Below the pieces are notes generated by a model. It had not been told where the DNA came from and ran no database searches. It worked only from the letters and a program-made list of their open reading frames with translations. Shown one piece after another: positions 28,298 through 39,974 of a stretch of DNA of 64,000 bases. Position 1 is the first letter of the stretch. Each line of letters starts with the position of its first letter. The DNA comes from Camellia lanceoleosa. Its lineage: Eukaryota > Streptophyta > Magnoliopsida > Ericales > Theaceae. Position numbers and translations under genes: made by a program. The stretch is taken from the NCBI GenBank assembly GCA_025200525.1, contig CM045761.1, positions 78,831,551 through 78,895,550 on the forward strand, read 5' to 3'.

Positions 28298-31176
28298 TCA
28301 CATGGGGATTGGAACAACACATAGAGGTTGAGCCTTTTGTAAGGTGATGCCAAACTTGTCTTCCATGTCCAAGTCCTTTGGTGCAATTCCACCTTCAAGT
28401 TTCCAATCAAACGAGTTTATGAGCGAACCCAACATCACTGGAATCATCCTTATTGCTAGGGGTAACCCAGGACAAATCCTCCGCCCTGCACCAAATGGAA
28501 TTAGCTCAAAGTCCCGACCGCGAACATCAATTTCCAAGCCCAAGAACCTCTCAGGCATAAATGAGGTTGGGTTCAGCCATATGTTTGGGTTGCGGCCAAT
28601 AGCCCAGGCATTTACTAACACTTGTGTCCCTTGCGGGACTATGTAGCCACGGACTTCAACATCACTTTCAACCTTGCGAGGGATTAAAAATGGAACTGGC
28701 GGGTGTATCCTCGAGGTCTCTTTAACAATTGCTTGCAAATAAGGTAAACGTGAAACATCGGACTCTTCTATTGGTTTCCCTTTGCCAATAGTTTGTTCAA
28801 GCTCAGCTTTGACTCTGTTTAAAGTCTCCGGATTTCGGAGTAACTCTGCCATTGCCCACTCTACTGTACTTGATGTTGTATCTGTTCCTGCTACAAACAT
28901 GTCCTATAATAGAATTGGTTTATAGATTAGAAATAATGTCCAAAGATTCAGAACACTACTAATAATGAAAAGATTTGACAAGAGTTAGGCCCATGAAGAG
29001 AGTGAGAAAATTTATTTGAGGGGAATCAAAGTTTTGAAAAGAGTCCCCACACACAAAATTCTCAATATTACAATATTTGAGAATGGTCAAATGTACACAA
29101 CTTTATTCTCATATGAAGAGATTATTTTTGTGGTTTGAACTCATGATGTTTTGGTAACCTCGGGGGCAAGCTAAGTGTAAAAAAATAATAAAATGAATTT
29201 CTTACATAAACATTTTGAAAAAATAAAAAATAAAAAAAATAATTTGTATCAATTATTTTCTAATAGTTATTTAATTATTTCATACATTTTTTCAGCCATA
29301 TAATTAATATCTTAAATTAGACTTTCATTTTATTGTACCCCATCTTTTAGTAAATAAAATCTTCATTTCTTACTTTCTTGTAATTTCCCATTTAAAATAT
29401 AGGAGTGGTAGGAAATTTTTTTTAAAACTTAGAAGGATCATCCCATATACATTGTTAAATTAATCTTGAAATGGGGGACCAATAAAAAAAATTACTTAAA
29501 CTTGAGGGGCCATTCATGTACAATATCAAAATAATTTTAAAATTAATGAGCAATTTTATAATTTTAAAATATTTTGGGGGGCCATGACAACCTGTGGCCA
29601 TGACATAACTCCGTGTCTAGGTTATGCCTATTTGTATGGAGTAATGCTAGAGACCCCAAATAATCTACTAAATGTTTTATCAAATCTCTCACATGGGTGT
29701 GAGACCTACACACATGCGGATTTGTGTGTAGCATTATCAATGTGAAAGATTTGGTAAAACATTTGATAAATTATTTGGGATCTCTAACATTACTCATTTG
29801 TATGTTTCTTTATGGAGGGCCCTCTTTAAAATTAGCTTAATAAAATTTAAAAGAATTAAAAAAATAAAATCTAGATATATTATTCTAGATGAACGGAGAA
29901 GGAAGACATACCAGGAACAAATGCTCCATGTGAATTCTATCAATATCTTCACTGTTCTGGTCAATGATATCAAGCAGGATATCTAAGACGTCGTTTTCTT
30001 CACTAGTCTTCCTCAATTTCCTCAACTCTAATCGTTCATCGATCAATCGACCAAAAATCTGAAACATCTTGGCAAAGTGAACTCTCATCCGACCCCTTAT
30101 ACCCTGTGGATCGATTTTAGCAAGGACAGGGAAGTAATCTACCAAGTTGGGCTTTCCAGCCTCTACCATGATATTCCAAACCAAGTCCCTGAACTCTTTC
30201 GCTGAATCCTGACTTGGGTCGGCTAAATCCACCGAAAACACCGTGTTTGACAGCAAATTCAGGGAAGTTGTGAAAGCTGCGCGGCCTATGTCCACCGCAA
30301 CACCTTCCTGGCAACACTTTCCGACGTAGGAAATGAGCTCCTGCACCTTCTGCCGCCGTAGGCTTTGGTTAGCGTCGAGTCTGTTGCCTGAAAAAAGATA
30401 GAAAAATGATTTACAAACAAGGCTTCGTTTAGCCCTGTTAAAATTTTCGAGCTATGCTATTCGGACACACAAATATATTAAGAAAATTCAATTCATTGAA
30501 TTGTTAAGATTGATTTTAAGGGTTGTTTGGGAATAAATTATTTTAATAGGTTGTCAGACCTTACTTATACTGAAGCTCTCCATGGCTTGTTAGAGAGATT
30601 TTTTTTAAATTTTAACTACGGGCTTGTGGACGACGAATTTATTCCAATAAAACTTCTGATCATTGGGAAAAGAAAATTTTTGCAATTATTAAGTACAATA
30701 AGGAATATTTTATCTTGAAATGAAGATTATAAGAAGATTTCTATAATACAAAATTTATGTTTATATAGTATACCCGAAAACATATTGGAGTTCATGATTT
30801 TTCGAAGGCTGCGCCACCACTTTGCAACGGGCAGAAAAACCACCGAGTATTGGTTGTGGGCGTGGGCGTGGACTGAGTTGGGGCAGGATCGGCTGGAGAA
30901 GGCAAGGTCTTGCATTTGAAGAACTTCTTTAGCCATGGTTGATGAAGAAATGACAACTGTGGTAATTCGGTCGAGTTTCAAACTCATGATTGGGCCATGA
31001 GTTTTTGCTAACTCGGCCAAGGACTTATGGGGCTTGTTTCCCAGCTTGAGAAGGTTGCCGACCACTGGCAACAGGGCGGGTCCTGGCGGAAGCTTTCGAC
31101 ATGTTTTGGATCCTCGTACAAGTGAAAGCAAAGTGAAAGTTAACAAGAGATACAAAACTATGCTCACTAGCTCCAT
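28298..31176 (-). CDS. Cytochrome P450, CYP76 family (geraniol 8-hydroxylase-like)
   Basis: A haem monooxygenase of the ER membrane, using O2 and NADPH via P450 reductase. Predicted exons on the minus strand: 31176-30774, 30387-29912 and 28903-28298; total 494 aa, a normal CYP76 length. Both introns are GT-AG: intron 1 (386 bp, phase 1) splits the Gly of MFSG/NRLDANQ; intron 2 (1008 bp, phase 0) precedes DMFVAGTD, the conserved family position. Features: N-terminal anchor (about 3-20), hinge LPPGP (29-33), WRSLRK C-helix, I-helix AGTDTTS (298-304), ExxR as ETSR (355-358), PERF (410-413), haem loop FGAGRRICPG with Cys437. GRDFELIPFGAGRR and WKLEGGIAPKDLDMEDKFG resemble geraniol 8-hydroxylases and other CYP76 terpenoid oxidases; the actual substrate cannot be read from sequence. 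The start at 31176 (MELVSIVLY) is the first ATG; upstream METM would need TTG. All key residues are intact. Intron 1 is unusual for this family. Confidence 0.92.
29639..29795. mobile_element. Mutator-type MITE in P450 intron 2, 9-bp TSD
   Basis: A 157-bp near-perfect foldback: GAGTAATGCTAGAGACCCC at the left and, inverted, GAGTAATGTTAGAGATCCC at the right. It is flanked by ATTTGTATG at 29630-29638 and 29796-29804. The 9-bp duplication is characteristic of Mutator-like elements. Confidence 0.88.
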
Positions 31177-31290
31177 AGTTTCCAACCAGTTGGGTTCTCA
31201 GTTTTCTAGCTTTTTGTAACATGATCATGAAAAAAATATCATAAAATGCATTATAAAGATTTTTCATCTTTTGATTAATGTGTTGTGTTT

Positions 31291-31302
31291 TATTATATAT
31301 AT
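31291..31302 (-). promoter_or_regulatory. Candidate TATA box of the P450 gene
   Basis: On the gene strand CATATATATAATA lies about 115-125 bp upstream of the ATG at 31176, giving a 5' UTR of roughly 85-95 nt. No specific upstream regulatory motif could be assigned. Confidence 0.45.
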
Positions 31303-34300
31303 GATCTAAAGGTGGAGAATCTTTCATGATCATTTTCATGATATTTTTTTCATGATCTCTACTATTACTCTTGTAACATTATTGAGCCCTCATGTCAAAC
31401 AAAATATAAATTCAAGTACCAAAGTCAATATGCTATTAATAGATCTCATTTTACTGTTGCATTATGCCAAAAATGTTTGTATTGATAACAGGGACCAGTT
31501 GCATACCCATTGCCCCTAGACAAAATATTGATTGAACCATACATGCTGTCACTTTCAAAAATTTTAGTCTAAAAAGAATAATATCATGAGCTAATATCTT
31601 TCTAATTTTTTTCTCTTAAACTCCGTTTTAATGATGTGATAAACTATTTTGAAAAAAAGAGAGAAGAATTTTGTAATAACTCCGACCTGTGATTAATTTA
31701 AAACATATGATTATGAATGCCTAATCAGTCATTAAAATGAAATTCTGAATTAATCGCAGGTGTAATTACATTATTTGTGCTAATGTCTGTCCGCGAAGGA
31801 ATATCTGTTTGTGTTCTGTTTTGTTATATGAATTGAAGACTTTATCGGCATCCGATTACGAAATTGACTTAGTTTCTGTGTTAGTTAGAATTTTAAGAAT
31901 TTTATGGTAGGTTTCATTAAAATTCGATTCGGAACGAATAAATTAAAATAAATAATCCCACTTAGTTATCTTTAACTCCAATTAATTAAGCTTCATTAAC
32001 TAAGCCTATATAAGGCTAGTATGTGCTTCAACTTATCTCTTTTCACATCTTTGAGCCTACTTAATCAAACAAAACGTGTGAGAGAGGGAGAGAAAGGGGA
32101 AGACTTGAGCTCAAGCTAAGGGGTTTATTGCACAAATATGATGTCTAGACCACAAATTCAAGAGAATTTAGTTGTGTAATGCAAGAATTGAGCATAATTC
32201 ATGCATGCATGCATTTTTATCACATTTTGAGTTTGAATTTCAATCAAATCTCACATGCATGTGTCTATCTTAACTTTGTTTTAAGAATTCATCACATTTC
32301 TTACCATTTGTATTGATAACAGGGACCAGTTGCGTACACACCTAATCTTTAACATAGTGCACAAAGTAGTTGTCCCATAACTTGAACCCATAACCTCAAG
32401 ATTATTAAGTCAAGATTTTACCATTAAATCAATGGTCACCCCCTCTTGTTAAGTTTTTATAATTTGTAGAATTTTCATTAGTTGCAATTTCAATGATTTG
32501 TTAACTATATTAGTTGAAACTTGGTTTCGTTTGGCGAAACCAAAAAATCAGGTTATTTTTTCGATTTATTTTTGTTTTTAGTCAATATTTCTTAACTTTG
32601 TGTCAAAATATTTTACATTATATATGCATCTTGACTAGATGATTAAAAAAAATTGAAATGTGGGTCAATTTAAAAAATAAGTATAAAAAAAAAAACCGAA
32701 AAATTAAAAACGAAAAAAAATCAAATTTATTTTAAAAATTATGAAAGTTTACTTACAGAAGCTTAAATCGGTTTAATTCGGATGCTAATCCTCCTGGGTA
32801 GTTTTGTTGAAATTTCTTGCTATCAATGTGAATGCGTAGCTCAAAGTACTTGGGTCAGAAATTACTTTGTAGGGTTCTTTTGAATGCTCATTATCCTTGA
32901 TCAGTGTTTTTCTTATGGAATCTATCTTGGCTCGTTTGTGGTGGTAATATTAGCTCCAAAAATAAAAATGAGTGTGGGGTGTAAATTTTTAATTAGGAAT
33001 TAATTACGTAGAAGTCTTAATGTACTTAACCTTCTTATTCTTTTCGAATGTAATTGGAGATACGATTTTGGAGAGCCTTTAATTTCAATAGTTTAGAGAT
33101 TCGGTTATGGCTTCTACAGACAATGGAGCCAATATTTTCGCTCAAAAGAGGTACCATTGAATTGAAATTTTAACAAAATTTAGAATCTAACTTAACCTAA
33201 TTTTTATTTGATGGTATGATTAAAAATTAGTGTGAGGCAAAAGTTATATATTTAAATATAAACTCAAGTTAATCGATTAAATTATATTAAAATGCACAAT
33301 AGAGAGGGATAGAGAAAGAAATAAGAGAAATGTGAAAAATAAATATATAAGGGCAGCTATCTATCACTTTTTTTTCTTTTTTTTTTTCACTTTTTGAATT
33401 ACTGAATTACATGACAATATATTAATAGTTGTCATTAATTGTATAATAATTATTACTAAACAAATGAACCAATTATGAGCATTTATATAAGAGGTGATAT
33501 AAAACAGTAACAAAAAATCAGTAACATATAACATTTATCTAATATAAAATTTTAAAAAAAAAATTTAAGCATAATAAAATTTAAAGTGACAAATTAAATA
33601 CATTTTTATTTTGAGAGAAAAAAAAAAGGGTAAAGAAAATAGTGATATAAAAATTTCAAGACATTACTTAAAAAGATTAAATTGAAATATACTTTTTTTG
33701 CTAGATATAAAAATATAATTTTCCACAAGTTGAGGGGCCATGTGCCGCCTTTTGAGCCTCACATGTCTCCATCCTGTCTATAGATTTCGATTTGAGTTTT
33801 TGATATGTTTCGATTCAATATTCATTTCAATTTTGTTACTTATTGCTTCTCAATTTATTAGCTTATAACATTCCACTTGCAACTTGAAGAAGTGATTTAT
33901 TGGTTTTTGGATTTGATATCTGGCTTGGATATATATGTATGATATCAATTTGAATTCTTATTTATTTATTTATTTTTTAAAATTGTACTGAGTTTTTATT
34001 GTACTTACTTTTTTATATTTATGTATTATGTAAATATATACCATTATTTCTTAAAACGGAAATTGACGATAAATCCTTTTAAAATTAATGAATGTGAGTC
34101 ACATCCATTTAAACCATTAGTTTAAAAAATAATAATCAGTGTGTTTAATTTTAATTTTTAGGATTCAACTTTTTAAAAATTAAGATTTTTGTTTTTATAT
34201 TTTTTATTTTTAGTGAATATTTTTAAAAATTTAAGCAAATTTTTTTTTTAGATACACCTTATTTAGATGTATCTAAAAATTAAAATATTTGTAAAAAAAA

Positions 34301-34641
34301 TATTTTAAAAAAACAATAAATATACAAGAATACAAAAAAATGTATTGAATTCTATTTTTTTTTTTTTATAATTTTAGTATTTAGTGAATTTTCTAAAAAA
34401 AAAATTCACAAATATTATACTTTGTAAGTGTATTTATGTTAAATGTATCTAAAAATTTTAAAAATTGCTTAAAATATTAAAAAAAAATAGTGAAAAAAAA
34501 TGAAAAACAAAATATTTCAATTTTTTAAAAAATAAATCCTGAAAATAGTAACCAAACAAGTTGAATAACTTTTCAAATATTGTTGTATTAGCTGAGGTTT
34601 TTATAAGTTACAGATTATACACAACGGAATTATTGACCTTT
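31303..34641. other. Intergenic DNA, AT-rich, no gene
   Basis: No coding exon was recognised. A 27-bp direct repeat (TTTGTATTGATAACAGGGAC plus CAGTTGC) occurs at about 31477-31503 and 32307-32333. Between its copies is a leader-like stretch with CTATATAAGGC (about 32005) and a GAGAGAGGGAGAGAAAGG tract. 34150-34560 has A/T-rich inverted blocks resembling those at 6640-7080, probably a decayed foldback element. Confidence 0.5.
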
Positions 34642-34659
34642 CACTACAAGAAAATACAC

Positions 34660-35215
34660 TTTTGGCGATTAAAGTTTTGGTCGCCAAAAGTAAGGTTTTT
34701 AGTTGCCGAAGCCTTTTCCGGACTAAATATTTTGGTCGCTAGATTTGTCGCAGGAAAACGGTTGGGGAAGGTTTTGGCGACTAAAAAAAATTCAGTCGCC
34801 AAAAATCTTATAAATGGCTACTAATGTTTTAGTAGGGAAAAGTACGAGGTATTGGCGACTAAATATTTTTTAGTAGCCAAAAGTCATAAATTGGCGACTA
34901 AATATTTAGTCGCCAAAAGTTTTTAAATAAAATTAATTTTCATTTTCAGCAACTAAAACTTTTAGTCAACCAACATATCATTTATTATTAGCCACTAAAT
35001 ATTTAGTAGCCAAAAAAAATGAATTTTCATATTTTTTTTTAGCTACTAAACTATTTAGTCGCCTAAAGTCTCATATATTTTTACTACTAAATTTTTAGTT
35101 ACCAAAAAATCTTTGGTTTGTTTTTGGCTACTAAATTTTTAGTAGCCAACAAGTTTTATTTAGTTTTTTTGGCTACTAAACATTTAGTCACCAAAAACTT
35201 TATTTAGTGTTACTT
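34660..35215. repeat. CACTA subterminal repeats (GGCGACTAAA)
   Basis: More than ten short motifs of the form TTGGCGACTAAA, TTTAGTCGCCAAAA or TTTAGTAGCCAAA in both orientations. This is the usual transposase-binding architecture next to a CACTA end. Confidence 0.8.
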
Positions 35216-35457
35216 TTTTTATTTTTATTATTATTAACTTCTGCACAACATGTATTTATTTCGTGCAACCTGCACCCTGTATATAAACAAAACAATACAT
35301 ATGTCCATTTCTATTTCACTTTCAACCATCCAAAAATTTGGTCTTGTAACATCAAATTCTATACAAACCAAATATAATCCAATCCAAAATAATAATTCCA
35401 TACAAACAGATAATCATACAAAAATGATGTCCTCTGTATACAAAAAAGAAATATCCA

Positions 35458-35717
35458 CTAGTAATCTATACCACCAGAAAATAACTTCATCTCTGTTGGA
35501 TCAACAACTAATGCAGTAATTGGTAGTGGAAAAGCTCGAGTTTGTAAAAGTCTTCCAGTAACAAGGTCCCATACCTACAATACGAAAATAAGTCATTTCG
35601 AGAAACAAAAATACTCATGCTAGGAAGATATTATTATGAAACATTTAACATAATTAAGTAACCTTGCATGTGCCATCGAGGGAGCTTGATAAAAGAATTG
35701 AACTTGAGCTTGATAAA
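35458..35717 (-). pseudogene. Captured WD40 gene fragment (RID3/WDR18/IPI3-like)
   Basis: Two exon pieces in gene order on the minus strand. Exon a, about 35717-35663, reads SSSSILLSSSLDGTCK and ends before GTTACT. The intron ends in GTATTGTAG. Exon b, from 35574, reads VWDLVTGRLLQTRAFPL, then PITALVVDPTEMKLFSGG, and meets TAG at 35460-35458. Splicing gives SLDGTCK-VWDLVTGR in frame, a WD40 blade with the WD pair. The combination with LLQTR.(Y/F)PLPI..LV.DP resembles the plant RID3/WDR18-type ribosome-biogenesis WD40 protein. Only about one blade survives, within the CACTA-like element. The family call is from motif memory. Confidence 0.65.
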
Positions 35718-35785
35718 ACATTTAACAAAAATACTCATGTTAGGAAGATATTATAAAGAGCTTTTTCTTTGTCAATACTTGGACT

Positions 35786-36527
35786 TAGGGCTGTAATCGA
35801 GCCGAGCCGAGCCGAGTTTTATTATGTTCGAGCTCGGCTCGCCCTCTTATAAAAGTGTTCGAGCTCGGCTCGAGCTCGAAACGAGCCTAAATATGTCAGC
35901 TCGAGCTCGGCTCGTCCAAAATTTACAAAGCTCGAGCTCGGCTCGTAATGGCTCGTTAGCCAAGTAAGCCACCAAATAAAATTTTAAATTATTGCTCAAG
36001 CTCAAGCTTGGCTCGAGCTCGGCTTGAGTGGTGAACTCCAGAAGCAATAGAAGGCTGTGAGCTTCTCCACTTATAAATAGAGAGCCCTTGTCCCTTATGA
36101 AGGTGTAAAGAAGCGATGTGGGATACTTTCCCTTGTGACTTGTGAAGTTTGTTTGGTGCTGTCCCACATCGAATGACAATGGGTGTGTGTGTGGGTGAGA
36201 TCATTATAAATGGTCTTCCATTCTCTTTGCTGGACGTTGCTGGACGTTGCTTTGTGAAGGCAACTTGGACTATTTAATTAATATAATATAATATGGACAA
36301 TATAATTAATATAATATAATATATAAATTTTATTATAATATAAAATATATAATATATATATATATAAATATAAATTAATATTTATATTTTTGAGCTCGCG
36401 AGCCTATTCGAGCCGAGCAATAGTAAGCTCGAGCTCGGCTCGTTTATTAATCGAGCCGAGTTCGAACGAGCCTTAACGAGCCGAACTCGAGCTTGTTCAT
36501 GAACAGCTCGGTTCGTTTGCAGCCCTA
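35786..36527. mobile_element. hAT-like foldback element, 8-bp TSD CTTGGACT
   Basis: A 742-bp element. The ends TAGGGCTGTAATCGAGC and, inverted, TAGGGCTGCAAACGAACC pair, and CGAGCTCGGCTCG words fill both arms (35800-36010 and 36395-36515). The flanks CTTGGACT at 35778-35785 and 36528-36535 are identical. Inside is an AT-rich core and a leader-like stretch with CACTTATAAATAG. Non-coding. Confidence 0.88.
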
Positions 36528-37028
36528 CTTGGACTAGACTTTTTCATTAATATAATCATGACATTTAGCTAACCAGCTGTTTTAGACCATCGCATCATGT
36601 TTTGGATGAGAAGAAAGAAGAAAATCAACCAGGACACGAGGGGGAAAAAACAGTAAAAACATGAAACACTTGTTATCGATTTCAACACATTTTTCACAGT
36701 TGTCCCCATAATTTTTATAAATATCATTAACACATCATTTTGAATATATTTTCTATTTAAACTGTCTGTTTTTAAAATACCCAAAAAGTATGGGATACTT
36801 GTAAACAGGGAATCATCTCAATTCACCCCCAATTAATCCAGACAGACACTAGAATTAGATATTCGACATGCACTGAGAAAATTTGTAAACATTAACACAA
36901 TATTCACATAATGAGAAGATGAAGTGACATATTTTCCCTCATTTATGACTAACATTTATATGATCCTAGCATTCCTTGTTTTGTATTGGCATTTGTAACC
37001 ATGCAATATTACAAGTTGCATTTTCTCA

Positions 37029-38140
37029 ACCTATGGGTCCGAATAACATTCCGTCAGTTGTCACAAGTCATATTTGACATGGAGAAGCTGTTCGTGTCGG
37101 CCACAATGCGGATCAAGGGCTGTTTTGAATTTTCGCCCCCGAAACGCCGTTTTTCGACTAAGTTTTGGGCGTATTCGTCTCTAAATACCAACCTAAGGGT
37201 TTGAATAACATTCCGTCATTTATCACAAGTCCTATTTGGCATGGGAAAGGTGTTTGTGTCGGCCACACGGCGGTTCGGGGGCTATTTTCAATTTTCGCGC
37301 CCGAAACACCATTTTTCAACTAAGTTTTTGGCGTATTCGGCTTTAAATCCCAACATATGGGTCCAAATAACATTTCGTCAGTTGTAACAAGTCATATTTA
37401 GAATAGGGAAGCTGTTCGTGTCAGTCACACGGCGGATCAACGGCTGTTTTGAATTTTCACCCCCGAAACGCCGTTTTTCAACTAAGTTTTGAGCGTATTC
37501 GTCTCTAAATCCCAACCTACGGGTCCGAATAACATTCCGTCATTTGTCACAAGTCCTATTTGGCATGGGGAAGGTGTTCGTGTCGGCCACATGGCGGTTC
37601 GGGGGCTGTTTTCAATTTTCGCCCCCGAAACGCCCTGTTTCGACTAAGTTTTGGCGTATTCGTCTCTAAATCCCAACCTATGGGTCCGAATAACATTCTG
37701 TCAGTTGTCACAAGTCATATTTGGCATAGGGAAGCTGTTCGTGTCGGCCACACGGCGGATCAAGGGCTGTTTAGAATTTTCACCCCCGAAACGTTGTTTT
37801 TCAACTAAGTTTTGGGCGTATTCGTCTCTAAATCCCAACCTACGGGTCCGAATAGCATTCTGTCATTTGTCACAAGTCCTATTTGGCATGGGGAAGGTGT
37901 TCATGTCGGCCACACGGCGGTTTAGGGGCTGTTTTCAATTTTCGCCCCTGAAACGCCCTTTTTCGACTAAGTTTTGGCGTATTCGTCTCTAAATCTCAAC
38001 TTATGGGTCCAAATAACATTCCGTCAGTTGTCACAAGTCATATTTGGCATGGGGAAGCTGTTCGTGTTGGCCACACGACGAATCAAGGGCTGTTTTGAAT
38101 TTTCACTCCCGAAACGTTGTTTTTCGACTAAGTTTTGATA
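37029..38140. repeat. 162-bp tandem array with alternating A/B monomers
   Basis: Seven monomers, phased by (T)GGCATGGGGAAG-like words at 37075, 37237, 37399, 37561, 37722, 37884 and 38045 (spacing 161-162 bp). Type A has GTCATATTTGGCAT..AAGCTG..GGATCAAGGGCTGTTTTGAA; type B has GTCCTATTTGGCAT..AAGGTG..GGTTCGGGGGCTGTTTTCAA. The order is A-B-A-B-A-B-A, so the true unit is about 324 bp. The 54-codon period leaves patchy open frames (FVSATRRIKGCFEFSPPKR), but stops are frequent. Confidence 0.92.
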
Positions 38141-39671
38141 AATAACACATCCTTATCACAATATTTGCACAAGCCTTCTAGACAGTCTCTTTTGTTATCC
38201 TTGTCAAGACAAGGTGGGACCTCTAGTGCATAGGAATAGAGCTGGTGGCTATGAATTACAGTGATAACATATAAGTTGATTGCTGAGCACAGGCATCAGG
38301 TCCTGAATTGCTATGAAGGACAATTGTTTTAGTGACGGACAATATTTTGATAAATTCTACTATTATGATTAGCAATCAACAAATATTATGAAAATTAAAA
38401 ATCTAGTACATTACTTTAGAACGGAAATGCACCATACAAACAAGTAAAAAAAGCACAAAAGGTTTAGATATTTAGGTATTCACAATCTTACTGCATCAAC
38501 AATTTCAGATAAAAAGAACCTCAACTCTTTATCTTACAACTTGAACATTTGACAAACCAGTAAGGTCAATAGCATACTCCAAGAATACACAACGCTTGCT
38601 TATGGACTCCAGCAGTGTTACTTTCCAACCTAACCATCAATGACTGTCACTACATCATCCCTGACAAACAAACAAAACTGACAACAGGTAGGTGTTATAG
38701 GCAACAAATTGTGGCAAGATTGCCTATAATTTTAGTCCTATGTTTTCTATAGTTTTTTTTTCTTCTCAAACAATGGAAAATTCAACACTGCCAAGTTGTT
38801 TATAGTGCGGTAAATGCATTCCAGTGAAGGATCCTCTCACAATGGGCTTTGAATTAATACCAATAAAAATTAAAAAATCTTCTATATTTTTGGGCTTGAT
38901 TTATGATTGTTAAGCTCTAGAGTAGGAAGGGTTCTCCTATGCATCTAATTCTTTCTAGAAAGGTAAAAATGACAACAGGTAGGTGTTATTGTCATGCCAC
39001 CAAATTGTGGCAAAACTGCCTATAATTTTTAGTCCTGTGTTTTCTGTAGATTTTTTTTCTTCCTCTTAAGCAATGGGAAGTTCAGCTCTCCAAGTTGTTT
39101 ATTGTGCTGTACTAATTGAAGTCTTATAATAACTAGGACCAAATACAATCAAAATCTTACAGTTCAATTATTCAACATATCATTTTATTATCCTCCCCTA
39201 CCTTTTTTTTGGCAATCAAACGACTCTAATAGCCACATATATATGAGTGTTAAAATCATACGATTCACAATTCAATCCAAGTTTCAATCAAAACAATTCA
39301 ATTCATGCTACTAAACCTTAAATTGAGTGAATCTTATGATTCAGTTCAAATGTACACGAAAGAGGCCAATTGAGCTAACTCAATTGATTATCTATTTTAT
39401 TAACTATAACATCTAAGTTTTAAAATATTGGTTTTTTTTTTTTTTTTTAGATAGTAAAACATTGATTTATATTTTTTTTTATAGGCCTTGTTTTTATATC
39501 AAAATTGGGTGTCTTTTACAAAACATTCCATCAAATCGTAACATATATATACATAAATTTTTTTTAAAATAAATAAAACCTTCAGAAATTTGGGATCTAA
39601 AACCAGAGTTTTGTTGACTATATATGGTTGAATCCAGGAAAGAGGCATTAGTTTGAGAAAGGAAAATAAAC
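38141..39671. other. CACTA interior: intron-like DNA with a direct duplication
   Basis: No complete gene. About 38682-38815 and 38972-39105 are diverged direct copies (ACAACAGGTAGGTGTTAT, TGCCTATAATTTT, CCAAGTTGTTTAT). An exon-like minus-strand patch near 38540-38640 could not be assigned to a family. Confidence 0.5.
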
Positions 39672-39742
39672 CTAAGATATGTGAAGCTTTACTCCTGGAT
39701 CAAGTTGGCAAGTGTACGGTGAGCCAGGTTTGACTTCAATTC
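39672..39742 (-). pseudogene. Captured nucleoplasmin-like exon (HD2 or FKBP43/53 type)
   Basis: A single minus-strand exon with acceptor TTTTACAG before 39742 and donor GTTTAT after 39672. It reads GIEVKPGSPYTCQLDPG, then VKLHIS and TAG. Plant HD2 histone deacetylase-like proteins and FKBP43/53 nucleolar immunophilins both begin M-x-FW-G-(I/V)EVKPG-x-P and continue LH(I/V)(S/T)Q; here the Gln codon CAG has become TAG. The first exon encoding MxFW and later exons were not found nearby. It is a captured exon or decayed copy inside the CACTA-like element; which of the two families it came from is undecided. Confidence 0.6.
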
Positions 39743-39974
39743 CTGTAAAATAAAACAAAATAAAATAAGGAAATGATATAGAAGATCATTTTCTAAACCC
39801 ACTTTCTGGAGCACACAAGACTAGCATCATGATGTCCCATTGAAATCAAAACCAATTTGATGCATTTTGATGTCCCATTGAAATCCCCTTCCATGATAAG
39901 ACCACAAAAAAAAAAAATAATAATAATAATAATAAAATCCACTTCAAATATCTTTAGCTCTTTGACCCACCTTA

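Noticed and set aside
28344..28646. A 100-codon plus-strand frame opposite the P450 last exon
   Set aside because: Antisense shadow of a strongly conserved coding exon.
34150..34560. Possible MITE with TTTAG/CTAAA inverted arms
   Set aside because: Arms are almost pure A/T and no target-site duplication could be defined.
36986..37992. Open frames with FVSATRRIKGCFEFSPPKR-like repeats considered as a repeat protein gene
   Set aside because: The 162-bp period keeps frames open by chance, but each frame has stops every one to two monomers and there is no promoter, splice pattern or conserved start.
38540..38640. Exon-like minus-strand patch (LLESISKRCVFLEYAIDLTG)
   Set aside because: It has a plausible look but no family could be recognised and its splice borders are unclear; not reported as a gene fragment.
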